Assembly (NCBI GenBank): GCA_021228405.1
Contig: JAJQRF010000002.1
Location: 744,001 to 808,000, forward strand
Direction: 5' to 3'
DNA: 64,000 bases
Origin: Pyrinomonadaceae bacterium
GTDB taxonomy: Bacteria > Acidobacteriota > Blastocatellia > Pyrinomonadales > Pyrinomonadaceae
Shown here: positions 42,901 to 51,001 of the stretch, piece after piece
How the letters are laid out: every line of letters starts with the position of its first letter
Position numbering within the stretch: the first letter of the stretch is position 1
Position numbers and translations under genes: made by a program
Notes under the pieces: model-generated
Seen by the model: the letters and a program-made list of their open reading frames with translations, nothing else
What the model was told of the DNA's origin: nothing
Database searches by the model: none

Positions 42901-43908
42901 TTAGGAATTAAGATAAAGAAAACTGGGTCCGGCAACCGAAACCCCGTCAGCCAAAGGCGTATTTAAAGCCCGAATTGCCGCCATCCGCAGATCGAACATT
43001 GCTCTGACCGCATTGCCGAGCCTTCCCGGATTTCCGTTGAATGCCAGTTGAAGTTCGTTGACCATCGACGTAAAAGCATTATTGCAAGCGGCTTGTGCGG
43101 CTTGCGCGGCGGGCGAATCTTTTGAGAAATCGTGAGTTTCGGGATCGGTAATGGCAGGATAGACAGCTTTCCAATCAACTCCGAGCGGTGCGCCCCAGGC
43201 ATAACCGACGCTGTTATTGGCTTTGACCAGCGTTTGATTGCGGTAAACTTCCTGAAAACGGTAGAAATGCGCCAGCTCATTCTGGAAATCCAAGGGACTT
43301 CCCGCCGTCGGCGAACCTTCGCCTTCCGAAACGATGTTATTGATGGCGCGATTTGCGCCTATGTAATCATTGACCGGGAAAAGCTGACCCTGAAAAAATT
43401 GCGCGTCGCTTATCTGGTTGCGTCCGGGTGTCCATTCGTTTGCCGGAAGCTGTTTCAGTTCGGCATCGAGTCGGGCGTAATATTCGCCGATGGTCACAGG
43501 TTCGCTTACTTCAGCCAGAAAAGATGCTTTTAACTGCGGCGGATCGACCGGATCGACCGGAGTTTCAATATCCATTCCCTGCTTCATAGCGGCTTCGGAA
43601 AACGGGTAGAGATGTATTTCCAAATCTCCGGCAACGTCGCCCGGCAGATGTCCGGGATAAGAAGGCGGAACAATATTCGGTGAACCGCCGATAGAATTCA
43701 ATATGTTGCACGCCAAACACATATGAATCATTTCCTCGCGGACGATTGAATCGATGCGGCTCACTGCCGCCGGATTTGAATTTTCAGGAATTGAAAATTT
43801 AGCGTAGAGGTATGGCGGTAACGTGGCAAACTCGATCTCAATTGCCGTTTGCACAAGACTTCTTACGTCCTCTATAGTTTTGGGGCTTTCCCATAGTAAA
43901 CGAATCAT
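42901..43908 (-). CDS. ferritin-like half of a VioB/RebD-type enzyme
   Basis: I choose ATG 43908 (MIRLLWESPKTIEDV), preceded by GGAG; the open frame upstream to 44118 reads as non-coding. The 335-residue product matches the C-terminal Ferritin_like part of VioB/RebD by memory: EIEFATLPPYLYAKFSIPE, REEMIHMCLACNILNSIGG, LEIHLYPFSEAAMKQ and NELAHFYRFQEV, where E, E-x-x-H and H residues would form the metal or haem site. It is translated first, with the VioB-N-like protein second, so the gene order is opposite to the domain order in VioB. The pair probably forms a complex. It is transcribed divergently from a lipoprotein gene. Confidence 0.82.
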   Translation of the reverse strand: MIRLLWESPKTIEDVRSLVQTAIEIEFATLPPYLYAKFSIPENSNPAAVSRIDSIVREEMIHMCLACNILNSIGGSPNIVPPSYPGHLPGDVAGDLEIHLYPFSEAAMKQGMDIETPVDPVDPPQLKASFLAEVSEPVTIGEYYARLDAELKQLPANEWTPGRNQISDAQFFQGQLFPVNDYIGANRAINNIVSEGEGSPTAGSPLDFQNELAHFYRFQEVYRNQTLVKANNSVGYAWGAPLGVDWKAVYPAITDPETHDFSKDSPAAQAAQAACNNAFTSMVNELQLAFNGNPGRLGNAVRAMFDLRMAAIRALNTPLADGVSVAGPSFLYLNS

Positions 43909-43990
43909 AACTTGTTTCTCCAAATGCAAAATATGAAAAGCAATATATAGTAGTGCGCTTAATTTTACAAATGCTAAACATAAAATATAC

Positions 43991-44018
43991 TTGTTTGTTT
44001 GCCGAAAAATGTTACAAT
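43991..44018 (+). promoter_or_regulatory. promoter of the lipoprotein / TonB-receptor unit
   Basis: TTGTTT (43991-43996), 16-nt spacer, TACAAT (44013-44018), 43 nt before the ATG at 44062, which itself follows AGGAGG. It sits in the 153-nt divergent gap between the ferritin-like and lipoprotein genes. Confidence 0.4.
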
Positions 44019-44061
44019 GACTCAAAAATTTTGATTTCAGCTTACGTTTGAGGAGGATTTT

Positions 44062-45186
44062 ATGAATATTTTGCGAAAAACAGGAATTGATTCTATCAAC
44101 AGCGGAAAGGCTTTGCACATCTCCGATAAGTTCGGCAAAGCCTTTTATATTTTTTATTTTCTTTGCGCCGTATCGATAATTGTCTTGACAGGCTGCAATC
44201 CGTCAGCGGGAAATCAGCAACAAGTCAAAAACGATACTCCTCAAACGAACAGTAACAGCAACAGCAACGGCAGTAATGCCAACGCGGGCGCGGTCTATGA
44301 AACTTATGGCGTTCATAACGATCCGGGCATCAGTCCGTGCGCCAGCCGCGATTGCATTTACACACGCGGACCGGGCGAACCGGAAAATCCGATTTATCCC
44401 GAATATTGGGTTTCAGACTGGAATATGTATCGGGTTTACAACAATTATTCCGCCTATCCGCCGCCGTATGTCAATGCACCGCCTCCGCAATTAAAAGAGG
44501 GCGTGGATTATGAAAAGTCAACCGGAACGACATATTACGACTCGACGTGGAGCGGACCGGGCGGAAACGGCGCAATGATGGAATATTACGAAGCGCGTTG
44601 TTTGCCGATCTTTCCGATTCCCAACAATTTCACCTGCTCTTTTATTTCGCTGGGCAAAACCGCTTACTTCGTCACTTACGAAAAAGATCGTCCGCAGGGA
44701 ATGCCGCCGGTTTGCCTGTTTTCCAGCTTCAACCATCCGCCGGCACGTGATTTTATCAAGCATTTGCCGTATAGCAAGGAAGACAGCACACAGATCGGGA
44801 CGGGCGGACAAGGCTATTCGTTCTGGGTTTCGGCAAATGACGGGAAACCGATTCAGACAGGCGTAAAACCAGACCGCACTTCCGATCAGGCGATTATGTT
44901 CGGCTACGGTTTTGCGCCGAAGGAAGGGCAGGTTATGCCGCAGAGTTTCTACTTTTCGGGTTATCCGCTTCCGCCTGCCAATGCTCCTTTTGTGAGCCAG
45001 AACTACACGGATTTCAAAGCTGTGAAACCCGATCCGGCAAAAACGTGGGATCAGGTTAAAAATCTCGATCCGGCAACGCTCCCGCAGTGTCAGCTTTTCA
45101 ATCCGCCGCAAAATTCAAACGGTTTGACGGCAGAACGAAAACAAGCACCGACCTGGGGCGACATCGGACGTTGGAACAAAAAGTAA
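44062..45186 (+). CDS. lipoprotein of unknown function next to the VioB-like pair
   Basis: The 374-residue protein has an unusually long lipoprotein signal: a 27-residue polar lead, then FYIFYFLCAVSIIVLTGC with C45 as lipidation site. An Asn/Ser-rich linker (about 58-76) follows. The mature region is aromatic- and proline-rich (YWVSDWNMYRVYNNYSAYPPPYV) with six or more cysteines that could form disulfides, and a FGYGFAPKEGQVMPQSFYFSGYPLPPANAPF segment split across two turns. I recognise no family. A perfect AGGAGG precedes the start. It probably is co-expressed with the downstream receptor 57 nt away and may help present a substrate or product of the VioB-like enzyme. Confidence 0.65.
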   Translation: MNILRKTGIDSINSGKALHISDKFGKAFYIFYFLCAVSIIVLTGCNPSAGNQQQVKNDTPQTNSNSNSNGSNANAGAVYETYGVHNDPGISPCASRDCIYTRGPGEPENPIYPEYWVSDWNMYRVYNNYSAYPPPYVNAPPPQLKEGVDYEKSTGTTYYDSTWSGPGGNGAMMEYYEARCLPIFPIPNNFTCSFISLGKTAYFVTYEKDRPQGMPPVCLFSSFNHPPARDFIKHLPYSKEDSTQIGTGGQGYSFWVSANDGKPIQTGVKPDRTSDQAIMFGYGFAPKEGQVMPQSFYFSGYPLPPANAPFVSQNYTDFKAVKPDPAKTWDQVKNLDPATLPQCQLFNPPQNSNGLTAERKQAPTWGDIGRWNKK

Positions 45187-45243
45187 CTGTCTGGAAAAAC
45201 CGAATTTAATTCTAATATTTTGCCGGAACGAAACTAACCCCGT

Positions 45244-48200
45244 ATGTCGAGACGTGTGAAACTTTTGAGATTGATACCGATCATTCTCCCTTTTTTGTTA
45301 TCTGTTCAATTTCTAAATGCTCAAACGACTTCGACGCTGACGGGAATTATTTCCGATGCGCAGGGAGCGAAAATCGCCAATGCGCAACTGAAAATTTCGG
45401 GCGTTTCATTGACGGTCGAACGCAAAACGGCGACTAACGAGGAAGGAAAATACGTTTTTCCGGCACTTCCGCCCGGCAAATATACCCTGACCGTTTCAAA
45501 TACGGGCTTTTTGACGGGAACTTATGAAATCGAATTACCGCTTAACCAGACCGTCGAATTTGATACTTTTCTCGAAACGCAACAAATTTGGGAAGCGGTT
45601 TTTATTAATAAAGATAGTTTATCTTCGGATTTGACGAGTTCGGTTTCAGCCGACCTGATTAGCCCGCAGGAAATTACCGAGATGCCTCTCAATAGGCGTA
45701 ATTACCAGGATTTACTGCAATTGGTCGGCGGCGTTGCCGTCAATCGGCAAGCGGATTCGGGTTCCGATACGAGCTTCTCGGTTTTGGGCGAACGCGGCGG
45801 CAACACGTTATTTTTGATCGACGGGCTTTCAAATCAGGACACCTTTAACGGCGGCGCGTCTTCACAGTTCGGTCAGGAATCGATTGCCGAATTTCAAGTG
45901 ATTATAGGCGGATATAAAGCCGAATTCGGGCGCGCTTCGGGCGGGGCGGTCAATGTCATCACCAAGAGCGGAACCAACAACCTGAACGGAAGCCTTGCAT
46001 TTTTTTACCGCAACAATATTTTCGATTCATCAAACATTTCCGGAAGAGAAGCCCCGATTTTACGACGGGCTGATCTTGCGCTTTCCGTCGGCGGTGCGCT
46101 GGTTAAAGATAATTTATTCTTTTTCGGTTCCGCTCAACGCTTTTCCGAAAAACGTCGTCTGAATTTTGTTTTTCCCGTAAACACTCCGCAAAGTTTGATC
46201 GAAACTGAAAGCCGCTTCGATAATTTGTCGCAGGATAAAGGTACACGCTTGTTTGCGCGGTTCGACGAACAACTGAGGAATCATCGTTTGAGCCAAATCT
46301 TGAGTTTTACCGGGCAAAAACTCGCGGATTATTTGCCTTTATCGCAAGCAACAAATCTGCCTTCGACACGGCAGAATTTCAGTTCGCGCCGATTATTGGT
46401 CGGAATCACGGACACGATTTTGCTAAACAACGAAAAGAATCCGTTCGTTTTGACCTTACGCGGACAGTTTCGCCGCGAACCTTCATCCGTCAGCCCTTCG
46501 CATCCCGAAGCCGGACCTTCGACCCAACTGGAACTTTTCAGCAGTCCTGAAACGGGCGGTTTTTTCGGAGATTTGGGGCAGATTACCTTCGGAACACCGA
46601 TCACGCGCTCGGAAATAAATCAAAAATATATTTCGTTCGGAGCGGATGCCGCAAAATATTTCAATCGACACGTTTTGAAATTCGGCGGCGATTTTACGCG
46701 GGCGCGGGTCAGTGGCATCGAAGGAAATCTTTTATTTAACCTTTTGTTTGCAACGGCTTCGGATTTTGAACAATTCGGTTCGGTCTATTCGGGTTTGTTT
46801 ACGGCGCGCACGCGCGGCGGGACGAGTTCGGACGATAACCGCATCGCGTTAAATAATAACTATGCCGGATTGTTCGTGCAGGACGATTGGAAGGTAAACG
46901 ACCGCCTGACGCTTAATCTTGGAATGCGTTGGGATTACGATTCGGCATTCGATTCGGCAAAAAACCTTTCGCCGCGCCTCGGATTAGTTTGGAAGATCAC
47001 TCCGCAAACCGTTGTGCGGGCAAGCTGGGGAGTTTTTTACGATCAGATCAGATCAGGACAGCTTCGGGACATTCCCGCTTTCGGCGGCGCAAATATTACG
47101 AACGTTCAGCCCGTTTCTTATCCGCGTCTTTTTTACGGGGTTCCGACCATTGCGCCGATCGTTTTCGGATTGTGTCTTTCGCCGACTCTGACCGACGCGC
47201 AGATTGCGACATCGGGCGCGACCTGTCCGCTCGGACCGTTGCCGCTGATCGGGGTTGATCGCCTCAGTCGCGTCGTCGCGCCGGGAAATTTGCCGATTCC
47301 GCCCAACTCTGTCTTAACGATCAGCAATGTTCAGTCTTTAACGGGTTTGTCGCCGCAAAAATTTGTCGATCAGGCAAGCCTTGCGATCAATCGTCCGCCG
47401 GGTTTCTTTTTCTGGGGACCGTTCGGAACACTTTCGCACATCGGTTCCACGACGACCGCTTTTCCCGTTACTTTAGACCCGAACTTTAAAACGCCTTACT
47501 CGCTCGGCTTCAGCGTCGGAGTCGAACGTGAAATCTTCGGAAGCGGTTCGGTCAAAGTTGAATATTTTCACCGCGACATCAGAAATATTGCAGGAGTCAG
47601 ATTAACGAATATCGCGTTTGATGCCCGTTTGCCGGGAAATGACCGCCATTTTGAAGAGCCGAGCCCGTTACAGGAAATCAGAGGTTTCGGTCCGTGGTTT
47701 GACGGAACTTACGACGCTTTGAACGTCACCTTCAAACTGCGCCGGGCACGACGATTCAACTTGTCGGGAAGTTATACTTTTGCATATGCCGTCGATAATC
47801 TTCGATGTCCTAATTTGATTACGGGGTTGAGTCTTTGTGTGCCGTCAGACAGTTTTGTGGGAATTCCTTCGGAAGTGTTCGACCAAACGACCGGGCAAAG
47901 CAACGCGCAAAGCTCTTTTGTCGCGTCGAACGGAAATCCCGTTCCGCAAGCAGGTGTTTTTTATAATGGAATCGACTACGACCGCGGACGTTCGGACCTG
48001 GTTCCCGAGCATACCTTTAACCTTTTCGGGACTGCCCGGCTTCCATGGCAATTTTCGGTCAGCAGTATTTTTCGGGCGCAGAGCGGATTCCGCTTTAGCC
48101 GTCAAGCGGAAATTCCAGTCGATGTGGACGGCGATCTGAATTTTAATGCGATCGATCATTCGGTCGGGCGCAATGCTTTTACCGCACCGCCTTTCGTCAA

Positions 48201-48399
48201 TCTCGACATCCGCATTACGCGTCAATGGCAGATCAAAGAAAATCTGCGGTTAACGGGATTGTTCGAGATTTTTAATTTGTTCAATGCCGGAAACGCCGCG
48301 GCGGTCGAAACGGGTGAAGGCAGACCGACCGCCTTCGGCAAACCTTTGCAAGTTCTGCCCGGACGCGAAGGACAGATCGGACTGCGCATCGAGTTTTAG
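45244..48399 (+). CDS. Oar-like TonB-dependent receptor, carboxypeptidase-regulatory N-terminus
   Basis: The 1051-residue protein has a signal peptide, a carboxypeptidase-regulatory-like domain (TSTLTGIISDAQGAKIANAQL, about 28-110), a plug with LNRRNYQDLLQLVGGV, FLIDGLSNQD and GRASGGAVNVITKSGTN, and a large barrel that ends in IGLRIEF with the terminal Phe needed for outer-membrane insertion. This Oar/Cna-B type of receptor is greatly expanded in acidobacteria, where substrates are mostly unknown (peptides, glycans, large metabolites). It lies 57 nt after the unknown lipoprotein gene, so the two may form an outer-membrane uptake or export pair serving the VioB-like locus. Confidence 0.93.
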   Translation: MSRRVKLLRLIPIILPFLLSVQFLNAQTTSTLTGIISDAQGAKIANAQLKISGVSLTVERKTATNEEGKYVFPALPPGKYTLTVSNTGFLTGTYEIELPLNQTVEFDTFLETQQIWEAVFINKDSLSSDLTSSVSADLISPQEITEMPLNRRNYQDLLQLVGGVAVNRQADSGSDTSFSVLGERGGNTLFLIDGLSNQDTFNGGASSQFGQESIAEFQVIIGGYKAEFGRASGGAVNVITKSGTNNLNGSLAFFYRNNIFDSSNISGREAPILRRADLALSVGGALVKDNLFFFGSAQRFSEKRRLNFVFPVNTPQSLIETESRFDNLSQDKGTRLFARFDEQLRNHRLSQILSFTGQKLADYLPLSQATNLPSTRQNFSSRRLLVGITDTILLNNEKNPFVLTLRGQFRREPSSVSPSHPEAGPSTQLELFSSPETGGFFGDLGQITFGTPITRSEINQKYISFGADAAKYFNRHVLKFGGDFTRARVSGIEGNLLFNLLFATASDFEQFGSVYSGLFTARTRGGTSSDDNRIALNNNYAGLFVQDDWKVNDRLTLNLGMRWDYDSAFDSAKNLSPRLGLVWKITPQTVVRASWGVFYDQIRSGQLRDIPAFGGANITNVQPVSYPRLFYGVPTIAPIVFGLCLSPTLTDAQIATSGATCPLGPLPLIGVDRLSRVVAPGNLPIPPNSVLTISNVQSLTGLSPQKFVDQASLAINRPPGFFFWGPFGTLSHIGSTTTAFPVTLDPNFKTPYSLGFSVGVEREIFGSGSVKVEYFHRDIRNIAGVRLTNIAFDARLPGNDRHFEEPSPLQEIRGFGPWFDGTYDALNVTFKLRRARRFNLSGSYTFAYAVDNLRCPNLITGLSLCVPSDSFVGIPSEVFDQTTGQSNAQSSFVASNGNPVPQAGVFYNGIDYDRGRSDLVPEHTFNLFGTARLPWQFSVSSIFRAQSGFRFSRQAEIPVDVDGDLNFNAIDHSVGRNAFTAPPFVNLDIRITRQWQIKENLRLTGLFEIFNLFNAGNAAAVETGEGRPTAFGKPLQVLPGREGQIGLRIEF

Positions 48400-48599
48400 A
48401 AAATTTTTGAAGTTAGCAGAATTTTGAACGTGAATCAGGGAGATTAAGCAGATTTTTGCGAATACGTTTTATAAAAAATCCGTGTAAATTTGCCTGAGTT
48501 AGTCAAAATCGCGTTCAAAAAAGCCGGTTTCTGCGGTTAAATACGGATTTTTAGAAAAAACGATCAAAACTTTTCCGCCGTCGGCAAAATCAATTATGA

Positions 48600-49271
48600 T
48601 TGACAGGTTGGTTTGAATTTACAGATTTAGAATTAATTATCTTGAGAAAAATCCTTATTCCATTAGCCGTCACTTGTTTTCTGATTATCCTGCTTTTTTT
48701 GCTGTTCGGAAATGTCGAATCTTTTTTTGAAGATTTATTGAACCGCTCCCAAAATAATCCTTCCAAATACGCGATTTTAAGCTTCATAATTCTTGTTTCG
48801 GACATTGCTTTGCCTGTTCCGTCGAGCATCGTGATGTATCTGAACGGAACGATTCTCGGCTTTGCGGGCGGATTCGTGCTTTCCTTCGTTTCGGTCATTT
48901 TATCTTCGGTTGCCGGATATTTCATCGGGCGCGGTTCTTCTGCGGTGTTAAAGAGCGAAGCCGACATTTCCGCCAATAAAATAATGGAAAAATACGGCTA
49001 TCCGGCGATTTTAATGACGCGCGGAATCCCGATCATTTCGGAAAGCATCTGCATCGTTTGCGGCTTTAACAGATTTAATTTTTCAACTTATCTGATTATG
49101 AATATCGTCGGATACGTCCCGATCTGTCTGGTTTATGCTTATTTTGGAAGCGTTGCGCTGAACAAAAATTTATTTCTCATTTCCTTTGGCGGATCGTTGC
49201 TTATTACGTTTGTTTTATGGTTTTTCGGCAGGCGAATATTTAAAGATCTACAAAATCCCGATTCCGGATAA
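48600..49271 (+). CDS. VTT/DedA-like membrane protein
   Basis: The 223-residue protein has five to six hydrophobic segments with the SNARE-associated/VTT pattern: PVPSSIVMYLNGTILGFAGG and GYFIGRGSS, then MEKYGYPAILMTRGIPIISESICIVCG. Related proteins act as lipid scramblases or undecaprenyl-phosphate / phosphatidylethanolamine translocases. The start is uncertain: TTG 48600 gives 223 residues, TTG 48642 (LRKILIPLAV) is also reasonable. It is preceded by about 200 nt of degenerate repeat-like DNA and is likely a single-gene unit. Confidence 0.82.
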   Translation: MTGWFEFTDLELIILRKILIPLAVTCFLIILLFLLFGNVESFFEDLLNRSQNNPSKYAILSFIILVSDIALPVPSSIVMYLNGTILGFAGGFVLSFVSVILSSVAGYFIGRGSSAVLKSEADISANKIMEKYGYPAILMTRGIPIISESICIVCGFNRFNFSTYLIMNIVGYVPICLVYAYFGSVALNKNLFLISFGGSLLITFVLWFFGRRIFKDLQNPDSG

Positions 49272-49421
49272 ATAATTGTTGATTTCAGATTTATGCGATA
49301 CAACTTTCGGAACGAGTGAAAAGTGAAAAGTTAGAAGTGGTAGATTTACTTTTAACTTCTCACATATTTCAAACAATTTTTCGATTCATCTAATTGCAAA
49401 TTTCTCAAATAATATCGGATT

Positions 49422-50822
49422 TTAACGCGTTTCTATATTCAAACTCACCCAATCCCACGCGCCGAATTGCGGACTGACCATTGACGCTTTGGCACTGCCG
49501 GGCACGAACAAAATGCTTGCTTCGCCATTTGCTTCGGTCGGCGATAATCCGAAGTTCGGATCGTTCTTTTTGGTGTCCTTAATTTTGAGCGGTTTTCCGT
49601 TCGCCTTGATACTGATCTTGTAGCGTCCGAGCGGGATGTTGTGAATTCTGAACGAGCCCGAGATGCCTGCCGTTTTACGGATAACGATCGGTTGCCCTGC
49701 CGAACCGTCAAACATTCTGCCTTCGGGCGTGAGAGTGATTTCGAGTTTTGCATCGTCTTTCACGGCAAAAGGCGGAGCGTTGTTGTCGTCGGCTTCGGCT
49801 GAATACCAACTCAAAAAGATTGCGCCGCCGTAAAATGTCGAAGGCAGATGCGCGTTTTCCTGTAAATTCTCGCGACTCGTAATTCCGTATGGAAGCAAAA
49901 CGAAATTTTCCACCGCGCCGTCCGTCGTGACAAAACTATCGAGCTTTCCGTCCGCCGGATGAAGCGAAACCGCCGCGATGCCTTCGCCCCATTCGATCTG
50001 ATAACCCGCGTTGTAAAAATTCGCCATTCCTTTCGGCGGAGTAAGCTCGTAATAACCGTTCTTGTCAGTCACGCCCTGTCCGCCCGAATAGTAACCTGCC
50101 AAGTAAGACGAACGAATCCCGATATTTGCGCCCGCCAGCGGTTTTCCCGTCCAATCTTTCACGTAACCGCGAACTCTTCCTGCTTTCGGCGGCAAAGCGG
50201 GAAAGTCAGGCATCGGCGGCATTTCATTGCCCATCACGTTTATCCATTGCATATCTTTATCGACCGTAACGCTCTTTGCCGGCGAATTGTTTGAACTTGA
50301 CGGAGTTTGAGAATTTTTCGGCGGAGTTATCGGCTTTTGCGGATTCGATTTGTCATTTCCTAAAAAAACTTCCATCAAACCGCAAACAATAACCTTATCG
50401 TCTGAAACGAAAAAACCGAGCACGACGCGGCGCGGTGAATCCCGGTTCAAAGTGAAAAGCTCCAGTTCGCCGTTTTTGCCCTGCGATTCAAATATCCAAC
50501 CGCCGTTGCGGAAATTCGTTTCGATCTGCGAACGCGATCTGGCGGCGGTCGAAACGTTTTTGTAATTTCCCGTCCAAACCAAAAATTCGCGCTCGCCGCC
50601 TTGGAGTTTTCCTTTTCCCTCGTCTAATAAATTGTCAAAAGCCTGATTAAATTCCGCCGGAACGCTTTCAGGCAAAAGTCTTTCCGCGCCTTTCGGCACT
50701 TGCGATGCGGTGATTTCCGAACTCTGTGCCGAAACTGAACCGTCTTGCGCCGCAACGCCGAATGAAAAAGCAAACAAAAAGATAAATATAATAAATAGAA
50801 TCGAAATATTGGTTTTGAACAT
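49422..50822 (-). CDS. secreted protein with carboxypeptidase-regulatory-like domains
   Basis: I choose ATG 50822 (MFKTNISILFIIFIFLFAF), preceded by GGGAGG; the longer reading adds a basic stretch with no support. The 466-residue product has a signal peptide, a polar N-terminal domain (to about 165), a low-complexity Pro/Ser/Asn linker near 170-190 and two carboxypeptidase-regulatory-like domains (GRVRGYVKDWTGKPLAGANI near 215 and a later one with GSFRIHNIPLGRYKISIKANG). It is likely a periplasmic or surface protein of unknown role. It is divergent to the SLC13 permease gene. Confidence 0.75.
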   Translation of the reverse strand: MFKTNISILFIIFIFLFAFSFGVAAQDGSVSAQSSEITASQVPKGAERLLPESVPAEFNQAFDNLLDEGKGKLQGGEREFLVWTGNYKNVSTAARSRSQIETNFRNGGWIFESQGKNGELELFTLNRDSPRRVVLGFFVSDDKVIVCGLMEVFLGNDKSNPQKPITPPKNSQTPSSSNNSPAKSVTVDKDMQWINVMGNEMPPMPDFPALPPKAGRVRGYVKDWTGKPLAGANIGIRSSYLAGYYSGGQGVTDKNGYYELTPPKGMANFYNAGYQIEWGEGIAAVSLHPADGKLDSFVTTDGAVENFVLLPYGITSRENLQENAHLPSTFYGGAIFLSWYSAEADDNNAPPFAVKDDAKLEITLTPEGRMFDGSAGQPIVIRKTAGISGSFRIHNIPLGRYKISIKANGKPLKIKDTKKNDPNFGLSPTEANGEASILFVPGSAKASMVSPQFGAWDWVSLNIETR

Positions 50823-51001
50823 CTTTTTTCCTCCCGGTTTTTCTTTCAACCGCCTGAAAAAATAAATCGGCAATTGTTTATCCTACAGACGTTAACGCGG
50901 AGAATTCGGAAAAAAAATATCAAACAAAAAGTAAATTATTACGTCTGAGGAAATTAAAAAATCCTTTTCAAATCCTGAAAATTCAGCTATTCTTACGAAC
51001 A

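Noticed and set aside
42901-43908. Ferritin-like gene as bacterioferritin or Dps iron storage
   Set aside because: Motif spacing and later blocks fit the VioB/RebD ferritin-like part, and the partner gene fits the rest of VioB.
43909-44118. N-terminal extension of the ferritin-like gene
   Set aside because: The extra 70 residues overlap the divergent promoter and lipoprotein start; the internal ATG at 43908 has GGAG and begins the conserved domain.
41045-48399. Violacein or rebeccamycin gene cluster
   Set aside because: VioA/RebO, VioE/C/D or RebP/C partners are absent from the window; only the VioB-like pair is present.
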